Source of the DNA: Aurantibacter sp042094015
GTDB taxonomy: Bacteria; Bacteroidota; Bacteroidia; Flavobacteriales; Flavobacteriaceae
Direction of reading: 5' to 3'
Assembly: GCF_042094015.1 (NCBI RefSeq)
Contig: NZ_JBELDZ010000002.1
Coordinates: forward strand, 14,477-78,476
Length of the DNA stretch: 64,000 nucleotides
A model generated the notes under the pieces. It worked only from the letters and a program-made list of their open reading frames with translations, did not search any database and was not told where the DNA came from. Both the position numbers and the translations under genes were made by a program. Positions 55,524-64,000 of this stretch are shown here, in pieces. Positions within the stretch are counted from its first letter, which is position 1; every line of letters begins with the position of its first letter.

Positions 55524-56159
55524 TTATTCAAAAGAATAATTTTCATTTGCCCAATTTATTGTTGGCTTAATCCATTCTTTTAATGGCTTAAATAAAAATC
55601 CATGCCCCATACTTGTATTTAATTCAATTTCTTTAAAATGTTGTATTTCGCAATTCGAAGTAGTTTTTCGTTTTAATGCAGAAACTCCATAGGGATCAGA
55701 ACTTTCGTAAATTGTTAAAATGTTTCCACAATAGTTGATTTCTGGAATATTTAAAATGTCACTATTCCTAAAACATACAATAAATACAAAATTCAAATTT
55801 TTATTATTTGCTAACGTTGAAACATACTGAGCTATATATCCACCTTTTGAAGTTCCAACAACTGTAATCTTGCTAGGATTAACTCCAGTTTTTATAAGAC
55901 TATCAATTTGTTTTATTACATTAATGGCATATTCTCTCGCGTTAACATTTTTATTTCTTTTTTCGCTAATAACTTTTAAATCGTTTCTTTCAAACTCTTT
56001 AATAATTTCTTTATATTCTGTTCTGCCAAATTCAGGATGTAATTCATTTAAACTATGTTGTTCTAAATAACGATTATGGAGAAAAAATATAAATCTATCT
56101 TCATTTTTACATCCAAAAAGTGTTAAAAACATAAGACAAGTTAATGTTTTGATTTTCAT
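55524..56159 (-). CDS. Alpha/beta hydrolase-like lipoprotein
   Basis: 211 residues from the ATG at 56159 (an ATG at 56183 adds MELKNNRK). Lipobox MKIKTLTCLMFLTLFGCKNE. The nucleophile motif GTSKGG and the strand before it (ITVVGTSKGGYIAQYV) indicate a serine hydrolase of the alpha/beta fold, and MGHGFLFKPLKEW carries the likely catalytic His. An acidic residue is less clear (DPYGVSA). Substrate is not known. Confidence 0.8.
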   Translation of the reverse strand: MKIKTLTCLMFLTLFGCKNEDRFIFFLHNRYLEQHSLNELHPEFGRTEYKEIIKEFERNDLKVISEKRNKNVNAREYAINVIKQIDSLIKTGVNPSKITVVGTSKGGYIAQYVSTLANNKNLNFVFIVCFRNSDILNIPEINYCGNILTIYESSDPYGVSALKRKTTSNCEIQHFKEIELNTSMGHGFLFKPLKEWIKPTINWANENYSFE

Positions 56160-56288
56160 TTTTCTATTGTTTTTTAATTCCATAACTATACAAATAAGAC
56201 ATTAAAATGATTAGTTATGAGTCTGATTTTAAATTATAAAAGTGTTTTTTGAGCCTAGTTTTATTGTGTTAAACTAATTTATTAAAAC

Positions 56289-56525
56289 CTAGTCTTTATA
56301 AATTTGCCCTCTATGTGGTTTTAGTGTATCACGTATTAACTTCATTTCTAATTCGGTGACTACCATATACGCTATAGCGTGATGGTCTGTTAAGGCAGTA
56401 AAACCCGTAATATTTATGTTCGTTTTTTTTATAGTAATATATTCTTTTAAATGAATTACATGGTGTTCTGCAATTTTTAAAGCATCTGCACCTCTAAAAT
56501 CCCAGATTAGTTTTATTTTTTTCAT
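56289..56525 (-). CDS. Small conserved hypothetical protein (78 residues)
   Basis: 78 residues: MKKIKLIWDFRGADALKIAE, then HHVIHLKEYITIKKTNINIT and TDHHAIAYMVVTELEMKLIRDTLKPHRGQIYKD. It is rich in His (six) and looks like a small alpha/beta fold. Homologues are common in Flavobacteriaceae. Function not known. Confidence 0.8.
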   Translation of the reverse strand: MKKIKLIWDFRGADALKIAEHHVIHLKEYITIKKTNINITGFTALTDHHAIAYMVVTELEMKLIRDTLKPHRGQIYKD

Positions 56526-56558
56526 CTTTTTTGGCGTTATTTTAATGTTAAATCAGAC

Positions 56559-56588
56559 TTGTGATATCCTATTATATTGCTATTTTTG
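56559..56588 (+). promoter_or_regulatory. Bacteroidetes-type promoter of the parvulin operon
   Basis: TTG at 56559-56561 and TATTTTTG at 56581-56588 are separated by exactly 19 bases, the ideal TTG-N19-TAnnTTTG promoter of Bacteroidetes. The start codon follows 22 bases later. It is the best-matching promoter I found in the window. Confidence 0.62.
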
Positions 56589-56610
56589 TCAAAAATAAGC
56601 TATTAATTTT

Positions 56611-58530
56611 ATGAAAAATTTTTATATCACTTTATTCTTAATTTTCGGGACTGCTTACTTTGTGAATGCCCAACAAGACGTATTGTTTACAATTAACAAT
56701 AAGCCTATTTTAAGTAAGGAGTTTAAACGTGTTTACAATAAAAATCTAGATTTAGTTCAAGATAACTCTCAAAAAAATATAGATAATTATTTAGACTTGT
56801 TTATTAATTATAAATTGAAACTTGAAGATGCTTACGATAAAGGTTTAGACAAAAAACAAAGCTACAGGAATGAATTGGAAGGTTATAAAAAACAATTAAC
56901 TCAAAAATATTTAAATGATAATAAGGTAACGGATCAATTAATTATTGAAGCCTATGAACGTTTAAAAACAGAAGTTAATGCTAATCATGTTTTAATTAAA
57001 TTAGATGAAAACGCAAGCGAGCTAGAGCAGACCAAAGCTCTAGAAGAAATAAATAAAATTAGATTACGTGTTATTGAAGAAGGGTTTGATGCAGTTCAAA
57101 AGCAGAGTCATAACGGAAAAACAATATTTGCAGAAAATTTAGGTTATTTTACCGCTTTTAAAATGGTGTATAATTTTGAAACAGTTGCATACAATACTAA
57201 GGTAGGTGATGTTTCAGAGCCGTTTAGAACTCGTTTTGGTTATCATATTGTTATAGTTAATGATATTAGAAAAAATAGGGGTGAAGTTACCGTAGCTCAC
57301 ATAATGTTAGAAACGGATAAAGAACAATTAATAAATCAACTTTATAAGCGTTTAGAGCAAAACGAAGACTTTCAGGCTTTAGCTAAACAATATTCTGTAG
57401 ATAAGAGTTCTTCAAGTAAAGGCGGAATGTTACCTGCCTTTTCAGGAGGACAATTAAGTTCTACTTTATTTGAAGATAAGGCTTTTGGTTTAAAAGAAAT
57501 AAGTTCTTATACTAAACCATTTAAGACAAAATTTGGTTGGCATATTATAAAATTATATTCTAAAAAAGATTTACCAGAATTTAATACTTATAAGTTAGAT
57601 TTAGCACAAAAAGTAAAACGTGATTCCAGATCTCAAGTTCTAAATAATAAACGTGTAGAGGATTTATTAACTAGATATGATATAACATACAACCAACCTC
57701 TATTAAAAGACTTTGAAGCAGGTTTAAATAATAGTGTTTTTAAAGGTCTTTGGACTATTCCAGATAATTTAAATACAGATAAACCCTTTTTAGCTATTAA
57801 TAAACAAATTTTAGTATATAAAGATTTTGCAAATTTTTTACACAAAATACAAAGGCGAACACAACCAAAAAGAAGTTTTAAGGAATTGTTAGAAAAAGTA
57901 TATAAAGACTTTGTTGATGTTAATGTTTTAAGATATCAGGAAAATCATTTAGAAGATGAAAACGAAGAATACGCTCAAATCTTAAACGAATATAAAGAAG
58001 GTTTGTTATTGTTTGAATTAATGGGGAATCAAATTTGGAATTCATCAGAAAACGATTCTTTAGCATTAAAAGAATATTATAATTTAAATAAAACTAATTA
58101 TACATTTCCTAAAAGAATTGAGGCAACTATTGCATCTTCAGCCAATAAAAAGCAGGCAAAAAAAGTATACAAGCTTTTAGTCTCAGGTAAAACGAAAGAA
58201 GAAATAGAGAGCTTGTTTAATACAAAAAATCAAGTAAATGTAACTTTTAACTCTGGGAATTATGAGCTTGATGACCCTGCATTACCTTCAAAATTAAAAA
58301 TTGAGAAAGGGATTTTTAAAGTCCAAAAAAATAATAAGTCTTATGTTGTTGTTCAGATTGATTCAATCTTACCAGAAGGACAAAAAAGTTATTATCAAGC
58401 TCGTGGAAGTGTAATGAGCGACTTTCAAGACCAAAAAGAAATTAAATGGATTTCAGAGTTAAAAGCTAAATATCCAGTAGTTATTAATAAATCTAATTTA
58501 AATGCTTTAAAAGCAGAATTAAAAAACTAA
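56611..58530 (+). CDS. Parvulin-type peptidyl-prolyl isomerase (PpiC/SurA-like), large
   Basis: 639 residues with signal peptide (MKNFYITLFLIFGTAYFVNA). Two parvulin domains at about 125-230 (NANHVLIKL ... GYFTAFKMVYNFETVAYNTKVGDVSEPFRTRFGYHIVIV) and about 230-330 (AHIMLETDKE ... GGMLPAFSGGQLSS ... SYTKPFKTKFGWHIIKL), then an alpha-helical C-terminal region. Periplasmic chaperone for outer-membrane proteins. First gene of a three-gene operon; the next start is 2 bases after its stop. Confidence 0.94.
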   Translation: MKNFYITLFLIFGTAYFVNAQQDVLFTINNKPILSKEFKRVYNKNLDLVQDNSQKNIDNYLDLFINYKLKLEDAYDKGLDKKQSYRNELEGYKKQLTQKYLNDNKVTDQLIIEAYERLKTEVNANHVLIKLDENASELEQTKALEEINKIRLRVIEEGFDAVQKQSHNGKTIFAENLGYFTAFKMVYNFETVAYNTKVGDVSEPFRTRFGYHIVIVNDIRKNRGEVTVAHIMLETDKEQLINQLYKRLEQNEDFQALAKQYSVDKSSSSKGGMLPAFSGGQLSSTLFEDKAFGLKEISSYTKPFKTKFGWHIIKLYSKKDLPEFNTYKLDLAQKVKRDSRSQVLNNKRVEDLLTRYDITYNQPLLKDFEAGLNNSVFKGLWTIPDNLNTDKPFLAINKQILVYKDFANFLHKIQRRTQPKRSFKELLEKVYKDFVDVNVLRYQENHLEDENEEYAQILNEYKEGLLLFELMGNQIWNSSENDSLALKEYYNLNKTNYTFPKRIEATIASSANKKQAKKVYKLLVSGKTKEEIESLFNTKNQVNVTFNSGNYELDDPALPSKLKIEKGIFKVQKNNKSYVVVQIDSILPEGQKSYYQARGSVMSDFQDQKEIKWISELKAKYPVVINKSNLNALKAELKN

Positions 58531-58531
58531 T

Positions 58532-59383
58532 TTGAAACATTTACTTATATATCTATTATTTATTCTTTGCGTAGTTTCATGTAGCTGGTATAAAACAGAT
58601 ACTCCAGAAAATGCTGTAGCTAGAGTAGAAGATGCTTATTTGTATTTAAACGAATTAGAGTCTAAGATCCCTGAAAATTTATCTAAAACAGATAGTTTGA
58701 TTTTTGTTCAAGACTACATAAATAAATGGGCTAAACAACAGTTATTGGTAAATGGAGCAACTCAAAATTTAAAAGAAGAAGAGTTAAAGGAGTTTGAAAT
58801 GCTTATAGATTATTATAGAAACGATTTGTATAGTAATGCATATTTAGAAGCTTTAGTTAGTAAAAGTTTAGATACGATTATAAAATACGAATCAGCAAAA
58901 AAATATTATACTAACAATAACCAGGCTTTTAATTTAAACGAGAATTTATTGCAGCTAAGGTATATTGCTATAAATAATAAAAGAAACGATATAGGTGATT
59001 TAGTTAAGCGATTAAAACGCTTTGATTCGATTGATCGATTTGTGTTAGATTCATTAAAAATCCAATTTAAATCATCTTCTTTAAATGATTCAATTTGGAT
59101 AAAATCAGATCAGGTTTTAAAAAAACTACCAGTTTTCACAACTCAAAACAATCAGGAACTGTTAAAAAAATCTAATTTCCTACAACTCACAGATTCATTA
59201 GACCTATATTTGGTGCAAATTAAAAATGTTTTATTAAGAGGTGAAACAGCACCACTTAGTTATGTTAGACCAACAATAAATCAAATTTTAATAAATAAAC
59301 GTAAAGTAGATTTGTTAAAAAAAATAGAAACAGATATTACAAAAGATGCTATTAAAAATAAACAGTTTGAAATACTTAATTAA
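58532..59383 (+). CDS. Peptidyl-prolyl isomerase-like lipoprotein (SurA_N-like, no clear parvulin domain)
   Basis: 283 residues, TTG start (TTG AAA CAT TTA). Lipoprotein signal MKHLLIYLLFILCVVSCSWY. Helical SurA_N-like region (VARVEDAYLYLNELESKIPENL, YINKWAKQQLLVNGA), with a C-terminal helical region. I do not see the GxFxxxxPxFxxxA or GYH motifs of an active parvulin, so it may be only a chaperone. It lies between two active parvulins. It overlaps the next gene by 17 bases (from the TTG at 59367). Confidence 0.8.
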   Translation: MKHLLIYLLFILCVVSCSWYKTDTPENAVARVEDAYLYLNELESKIPENLSKTDSLIFVQDYINKWAKQQLLVNGATQNLKEEELKEFEMLIDYYRNDLYSNAYLEALVSKSLDTIIKYESAKKYYTNNNQAFNLNENLLQLRYIAINNKRNDIGDLVKRLKRFDSIDRFVLDSLKIQFKSSSLNDSIWIKSDQVLKKLPVFTTQNNQELLKKSNFLQLTDSLDLYLVQIKNVLLRGETAPLSYVRPTINQILINKRKVDLLKKIETDITKDAIKNKQFEILN

Positions 59384-60785
59384 AAACACTTTAGCAACTG
59401 CAATTCTAAGTTTAGGATTAGCTCAAGCTTCTGCACAAGAAATTATTAAAGAGCAAGTAGCTCCAAAGCAAAACGATAGTATAAAATCAGATTCTGCAAT
59501 TAAAGTAGATGGAGTTTCTGCTGTAGTTGGAGATTATATTGTTTTAGATAGTGATATAGATAAAACTATATTACAATTAAAAGCACAAGGAGCATCTATA
59601 GAAGGTGTTTCTCGTTGCCAGTTGTTTGGTAAATTGTTAGAAGATAAATTATACGCACATCATGCTATACAAGATAGTATAGAGATTTCAGATTTAGAAA
59701 TTAGGTCTTATGTAGATCAGCAAGTGCAGCAATTTTTACAAAGTACAAATGGTTCTATGGAGGAACTATTAAAATTTTATAAGAAAGATAATGAAAAGGA
59801 GTTTAGAGATGAAATGTTTGAAATAAACAAGAGTAATCGTTTAGCCTCAGAAATGCAAAAGAAAATTGTTGATGGAGTAGAAGTTACACCAGAAGAAGTT
59901 AGAGAGTTTTATAATAAAATCCCAGAAGACGAAAGACCAGAATTTGGAACAGAATTAAAAGTTGCTCAAATTGTAATTCAACCCAAAGTAACGCCAGAAG
60001 AAGAACAAAGAGTAATTGCTAAACTAAAAGAGTTTAAAAATCAAGTTCAAAATGAAGGAGCCAGTTTTAGATCTAAAGTAGTTTTGTATTCAGATGATAA
60101 GGCTTCAATTCCAAATGGAGGTAAATATACCTTAAATAGAAAACGTCCACAAATGGTAAAGGAGTTTAGGGAAACTGCTTTTTCTATGGAAGAAGGACAA
60201 ATATCTGAACCTTTTAAAACAGATTTTGGTTACCATATTATATTCTTAGAAAAAATTAGAGGACAGGAATACGATGTAAGACATATTTTATTAATACCAA
60301 AAATTTTAGATTCATCTTTAGAAGAAGCTAAAAAGAGGTTAGAAGATGTGAGAGCAAAAATTATTGCAGAAGATATTACATTTGCTGAAGCGGCTAAAGA
60401 AGTTAGTGATGAAAAAGAAACAAAATTTAACGGCGGTAAATTAATTAACCCAACAACACAAGATTATAATTTTGAGTTAACCAAAATGGATACAGAGTTA
60501 TATGGACAAATTCAAAGTTTAGAGAGTGATACTGTTAGTGAGGTTATTGCAGAACAAGATAGAAAAGGAGCTGTTAAATTTAAAATAATGATGGTTACTG
60601 ATAGAGTAGATACGCACATAGCAGATTATTCTAGAGATTATTTGAAAATTAAAGATCTAGCACTTAATGAAAAACGTTTTAAAACTATCGATAAGTGGCA
60701 AGACGAAAAAATTAAAGAAACCTATATTAAAATAGGAGAAGCATATAGAGATTGCGATTTTAATAGCAATTGGCTAAAGAATTAA
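59367..60785 (+). CDS. Periplasmic chaperone / peptidyl-prolyl isomerase SurA-like
   Basis: 472 residues if started at TTG 59367 (MKYLIKNTLATAILSLGLAQ, a good signal peptide); the ATG at 59346 adds MLLKINS. SurA_N domain (VSAVVGDYIVLDSDIDKTIL ... DKLYAHHAI) followed by two parvulin domains (about 200-290, KVAQIVIQPKV ... GYHIIFLEK; about 295-390, VRHILLIPKI). It is expected to help fold outer-membrane beta barrels. A strong terminator lies 21 bases downstream. Confidence 0.93.
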   Translation: MKYLIKNTLATAILSLGLAQASAQEIIKEQVAPKQNDSIKSDSAIKVDGVSAVVGDYIVLDSDIDKTILQLKAQGASIEGVSRCQLFGKLLEDKLYAHHAIQDSIEISDLEIRSYVDQQVQQFLQSTNGSMEELLKFYKKDNEKEFRDEMFEINKSNRLASEMQKKIVDGVEVTPEEVREFYNKIPEDERPEFGTELKVAQIVIQPKVTPEEEQRVIAKLKEFKNQVQNEGASFRSKVVLYSDDKASIPNGGKYTLNRKRPQMVKEFRETAFSMEEGQISEPFKTDFGYHIIFLEKIRGQEYDVRHILLIPKILDSSLEEAKKRLEDVRAKIIAEDITFAEAAKEVSDEKETKFNGGKLINPTTQDYNFELTKMDTELYGQIQSLESDTVSEVIAEQDRKGAVKFKIMMVTDRVDTHIADYSRDYLKIKDLALNEKRFKTIDKWQDEKIKETYIKIGEAYRDCDFNSNWLKN

Positions 60786-60805
60786 AGAATTTATTTATAA
60801 CTAAT

Positions 60806-60839
60806 AAAAAAACCTTTGAAGAAAATCAAAGGTTTTTTT
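60806..60839 (+). terminator. Terminator of the parvulin operon
   Basis: A 14-bp stem (AAAAAAACCTTTGA / TCAAAGGTTTTTTT) with a 6-base loop, followed by more T. Confidence 0.87.
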
Positions 60840-60878
60840 ATGCATATTTGTTACATTAGTGCTTCTAAAAAAACTTAA

Positions 60879-61832
60879 ATGTCCGACGTAGAAGCAATAA
60901 ATCAATTAGTAAAAAAATATAATAATTTACGACAAGAAGTAGCTAAAGTTATTATTGGTCAGGATGATGTTGTAAATCAAATATTAATTAGTGTTTTTTC
61001 TGGAGGACATGCTTTGTTAGTAGGTGTTCCAGGTTTAGCTAAAACTCTAATGGTAAACACTATTTCCAAAGCATTGGGTTTAGATTTTAAACGTATACAG
61101 TTTACACCAGATTTAATGCCTAGTGATATACTTGGTAGTGAGATATTAGATGAAACAAGAAATTTTAAATTTATAAAAGGACCAGTTTTTTCAAATATCA
61201 TTTTAGCAGACGAGATTAATCGTACGCCGCCAAAAACTCAAGCTGCTTTGTTAGAAGCTATGCAAGAACGTTCGGTTACAGTTGCAGGAAATCATTATAA
61301 ATTAGATTTACCTTATTTTGTTTTAGCTACACAAAACCCAATAGAACAAGAAGGAACATATCCATTACCCGAAGCACAATTAGACCGTTTTATGTTTTCT
61401 ATTAATTTGGAATATCCAACATTTCAAGAAGAAGTAGATGTTGTAAAAGCAACAACATCTAATCATAAACCAATAGTCAATTCATTGTTTACAGCGCAAG
61501 AAATTATTGATTTCCAAGAGCTAATCCGTCGTATTCCAGTTGCAGATAACGTTATAGAATATGCAGTTAGAATGGTTGGGAAAACAAGACCTTTAAGTTT
61601 GGATGCTTCAGGGCTAGTAAAGCAATATATAGATTGGGGTGCAGGTCCAAGAGCTTCTCAGAATTTGATTTTAGCAGCAAAAACGCACGCGGCTATAAGT
61701 GGTAAATTCTCACCAGATATAGAAAATATCCAAGCTATTGCTGTTGGTGTTTTGCGCCATAGAATGATTAAAAACTACAAAGCAGAAGCTGAAGGAATTA
61801 CTATAGAAAAAATAATAGAAAGCCTTTATTAA
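60879..61832 (+). CDS. MoxR-family AAA ATPase, second copy
   Basis: 317 residues. Walker A GVPGLAKT, Walker B IILADEINRTPPKTQAALLEAMQER, ATQNP and EAQLDRFMFSI intact. It resembles the ATPase at 39626-40663, though without its N-terminal extension. Flavobacteria often encode several MoxR types; this one is not next to a DUF58 gene in the window, and the only close neighbour is a 64-residue membrane protein, so its partner is unknown. Confidence 0.94.
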   Translation: MSDVEAINQLVKKYNNLRQEVAKVIIGQDDVVNQILISVFSGGHALLVGVPGLAKTLMVNTISKALGLDFKRIQFTPDLMPSDILGSEILDETRNFKFIKGPVFSNIILADEINRTPPKTQAALLEAMQERSVTVAGNHYKLDLPYFVLATQNPIEQEGTYPLPEAQLDRFMFSINLEYPTFQEEVDVVKATTSNHKPIVNSLFTAQEIIDFQELIRRIPVADNVIEYAVRMVGKTRPLSLDASGLVKQYIDWGAGPRASQNLILAAKTHAAISGKFSPDIENIQAIAVGVLRHRMIKNYKAEAEGITIEKIIESLY

Positions 61833-61833
61833 T

Positions 61834-62028
61834 ATGAAACTAAAAGAGTTTATAACGCCATTAATAGTATTGCTTATAGGAATTGGCTTAACAATTCTTG
61901 GGGCCACATTTAAAATATTACACTTACAGTTTGCACCGCAATTACTTTTGGTAGGAACATTTATAGAGTTTTTTGCAATTCTTCTAACAATTATTAAATT
62001 AATTAAAATAGCACGTAATAAAAATTAA
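61834..62028 (+). CDS. Small two-span membrane protein
   Basis: 64 residues: two hydrophobic helices (about 8-30 and 36-56) separated by a short FKILHLQ turn, basic C-terminal tail. It starts 1 base after the MoxR stop and is therefore probably co-translated. The fold resembles the GldL/PorL-type helical hairpin only superficially. Function unknown. Confidence 0.78.
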   Translation: MKLKEFITPLIVLLIGIGLTILGATFKILHLQFAPQLLLVGTFIEFFAILLTIIKLIKIARNKN

Positions 62029-62240
62029 CTTTTTATTTACTGCTTTTCTTGTTTAATAATAGAAATTTCCACTAAATTAATTAGTGATATTTAACTTTAT
62101 GATTCAAAAAATCAAGAATAAAAATTAATAAATTGATAAATTAGAACTTCTATTTTTATTAATTTGATTAATAAATTCCTTTTTTTTGATAATAATACTA
62201 TTCTTCCTGAAGCTCAATAAAGAATTTTTAAAATCCTTAA

Positions 62241-62248
62241 TAATTTTG
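62241..62248 (+). promoter_or_regulatory. Possible -7 promoter box for aconitase
   Basis: TAATTTTG matches TAnnTTTG and lies 50 bases before the ATG. No TTG at 19-base spacing. Confidence 0.38.
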
Positions 62249-62298
62249 TAAATTCGCAAGACTTTTAAAGGAATAATTAACTTAAAAAATACAACTAT

Positions 62299-64000
62299 AT
62301 GGCATTCGATATTGATATGATTAAAAAGGTGTATAGTCAAATGACAGAACGTGTTGATGCAGCACGAAATGTTGTTGGGAAACCACTTACACTTTCTGAG
62401 AAAATTTTATATTCTCACCTTTGGGATGGAACACCAAATAAAGCGTTTACACGAGGGAAAGATTATGTAGATTTTGCACCAGATCGTATTGCTTGTCAAG
62501 ATGCAACAGCACAAATGGCTTTATTACAATTTATGCAAGCAGGAAAAGCTAAAGTTGCAGTTCCAACTACAGTACATTGTGATCATTTAATTCAGGCTAA
62601 AAGTGATGCAGCAACAGATTTAAAACATGCTAATGATGTAAGTAGTGAAGTTTTTGATTTCTTAGAATCAGTGTCTAATAAATATGGAATTGGTTTTTGG
62701 AAACCTGGAGCAGGAATTATCCATCAAGTAGTTTTAGAAAATTATGCATTTCCAGGAGGAATGATGATTGGAACAGATTCTCATACAGTTAATGCTGGTG
62801 GATTGGGAATGGTTGCAATTGGTGTTGGTGGAGCAGATGCGGTAGATGTAATGGCAGGAATGGCTTGGGAATTAAAATTCCCTAAATTAATAGGTGTTAA
62901 GTTAACCGGTAAATTATCTGGTTGGACTGCACCAAAAGATGTTATTTTAAAAGTAGCAGGAATTGTATCTGCTAAAGGAGGAACTGGAGCTATTGTAGAA
63001 TATTTTGGAGAAGGAGCGACTTCTATGTCTTGTACAGGTAAAGGGACAATTTGTAATATGGGAGCAGAAATAGGAGCAACAACTTCTACTTTTGGATATG
63101 ACGATTCTATGGAGCGTTATCTTCGTGCTACAGATAGAGCAGATGTAGCAGATGCAGCAAATAATGTTAAAGACTACTTAACGGCAGATGCTGAGGTTTA
63201 TGCAAATCCAGAACAATATTTTGATCAAGTTATTGAAATTAATTTATCAGAATTAACACCATTATTAAATGGACCTTTTACACCAGATTTATCGACTAAA
63301 GTTGGTGTTGATATGAATGCGATAGCAACTGAAAACCAATGGCCTTTAGATGTAGAATGGGGATTAATAGGTTCTTGTACAAACTCTTCTTATGAAGATT
63401 TGTCTAGAGCATCTTCAATTGCACAGCAAGCATTAGATAAAGGTATAGTTATGAAAGCAGAGTTAGGAATTAATCCTGGATCTGAAAAAGTAAGATATAC
63501 GGCAGATAGAGATGGTATTATAGGTGTTTTTGAAAAATTAGATGCTAAGATTTTTACAAATGCTTGTGGACCTTGTATTGGTCAATGGGCAAGATATAGC
63601 GATCCTAAAAATGCACCAAAAAATAGTATAGTTCACTCTTTTAATAGAAACTTTGCTAAGCGTGCAGATGGAAATCCAAATACACACGCATTTGTAGCGT
63701 CTCCAGAGATAACCGCTGCAATTGCTATTTCTGGTCGTTTGGATTTTAACCCAATGACGGATACTATAACAAATAAAAATGGTGAACAAGTTAAATTTGA
63801 TGAACCTACAGGATGGGAATTACCTCCAAAAGGTTTTGAAGTTAAAGATAATGGATATTTAGCACCAATGGCAGATGGAAGTGGAGTTACTGTAACAGTA
63901 AGCCCATCATCTGAACGTTTACAATTATTAACTCCTTTTACACCAATTGGTAACGAAATAAAAGGTGCCAGTGAACCAGATGTTATTAAAATTAAAAAGC
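62299..64000 (+). CDS. acn: Aconitate hydratase, N-terminal part (runs off the window)
   Basis: 567 codons are present from ATG 62299 (MAFDIDMIKKVYSQMTERVD) to the window end; a stop is not reached. It belongs to the aconitase family: 4Fe-4S cysteines in GSCTNSSYEDL and NACGPCIGQW, the substrate segments MIGTDSHTVNAGGLGM and AFVASPEITAAIAI. The type looks like the mitochondrial-like aconitase common in Bacteroidetes. It converts citrate to isocitrate in the TCA cycle; Fe-S content makes it sensitive to oxidants. Confidence 0.95.
   Translation, partial: MAFDIDMIKKVYSQMTERVDAARNVVGKPLTLSEKILYSHLWDGTPNKAFTRGKDYVDFAPDRIACQDATAQMALLQFMQAGKAKVAVPTTVHCDHLIQAKSDAATDLKHANDVSSEVFDFLESVSNKYGIGFWKPGAGIIHQVVLENYAFPGGMMIGTDSHTVNAGGLGMVAIGVGGADAVDVMAGMAWELKFPKLIGVKLTGKLSGWTAPKDVILKVAGIVSAKGGTGAIVEYFGEGATSMSCTGKGTICNMGAEIGATTSTFGYDDSMERYLRATDRADVADAANNVKDYLTADAEVYANPEQYFDQVIEINLSELTPLLNGPFTPDLSTKVGVDMNAIATENQWPLDVEWGLIGSCTNSSYEDLSRASSIAQQALDKGIVMKAELGINPGSEKVRYTADRDGIIGVFEKLDAKIFTNACGPCIGQWARYSDPKNAPKNSIVHSFNRNFAKRADGNPNTHAFVASPEITAAIAISGRLDFNPMTDTITNKNGEQVKFDEPTGWELPPKGFEVKDNGYLAPMADGSGVTVTVSPSSERLQLLTPFTPIGNEIKGASEPDVIKIKK

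Noticed and set aside
62125..62340. 71-codon minus-strand frame between the small membrane gene and aconitase
   Set aside because: It overlaps the aconitase start and promoter region on the opposite strand and its Lys/Ile/Asn-rich product looks like AT-rich noise.

Overview
The window is AT-rich DNA from a member of the Bacteroidota, most likely a marine Flavobacteriaceae (genus not resolved). The evidence is consistent: type IX secretion (T9SS) sorting domains, an almost complete lack of Shine-Dalgarno sequences, a promoter of the Bacteroidetes type (TTG-N19-TAnnTTTG), OstA-like, PspC/PadR/DUF2807, DUF4870 and LETM1-like proteins, and the gene order of known flavobacterial loci. No tRNA, rRNA, CRISPR array, insertion sequence or prophage is visible. 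A 10-N scaffold gap lies at 33139-33148. Both window ends cut genes: a DUF368 transporter on the left and aconitase on the right.

Layout. 1-13.7 kb is a mostly minus-strand housekeeping block: DUF368, a TPR protein, aminotransferase, OstA-like LPS-transport protein, purA, a Fur-like regulator, the (p)ppGpp enzyme Rel, a secreted protein, a DEAD-box helicase and a B12-binding radical SAM protein. 13.9-27 kb is a surface/secretion island: a T9SS cargo protein with two tandem domains, an M43 metalloprotease, an S8 subtilase and a beta-propeller protein (all with type A sorting domains), then a large adhesin-like protein with a 552-nt exact internal duplication, divergent from a TPR-HTH regulator. 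27-33 kb holds a possibly decaying membrane gene, a dihydrouridine synthase and an envelope-stress type set (DUF2807, PspC, PadR, DUF4870). 33-38 kb has DUF4442, an AIM24-like protein, a small CNGKC protein with a CTG start beside a methionine-rich outer-membrane protein, and the oxyR/dps pair. 38-46 kb is the MoxR-DUF58-DUF4350-DUF4129-membrane-SpoIIM / RDD-TRIC cluster. 46-56 kb has a cyclophilin and Nudix hydrolase with start codons one base apart, an acyltransferase, an ECF sigma factor, a LytS/2TM/LytTR signalling set, a LETM1-like protein and a CuZn superoxide dismutase. 56-64 kb holds a three-gene parvulin/SurA operon for outer-membrane protein folding, a second MoxR ATPase and aconitase.

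The most useful second looks are: the duplicated adhesin; a family of hairpin repeats always lying between co-directional genes; the scaffold gap flanked by two copies of a 30-nt promoter-like element, suggesting an absent gene; a gene at 27130-27912 whose expected ATG appears to have become ATA behind an in-frame stop; the near-perfect palindrome touching the rel start; and the small cysteine protein plus Met-rich porin-like pair as a candidate metal-handling unit. I see no convincing completely new system; most genes belong to known flavobacterial families.
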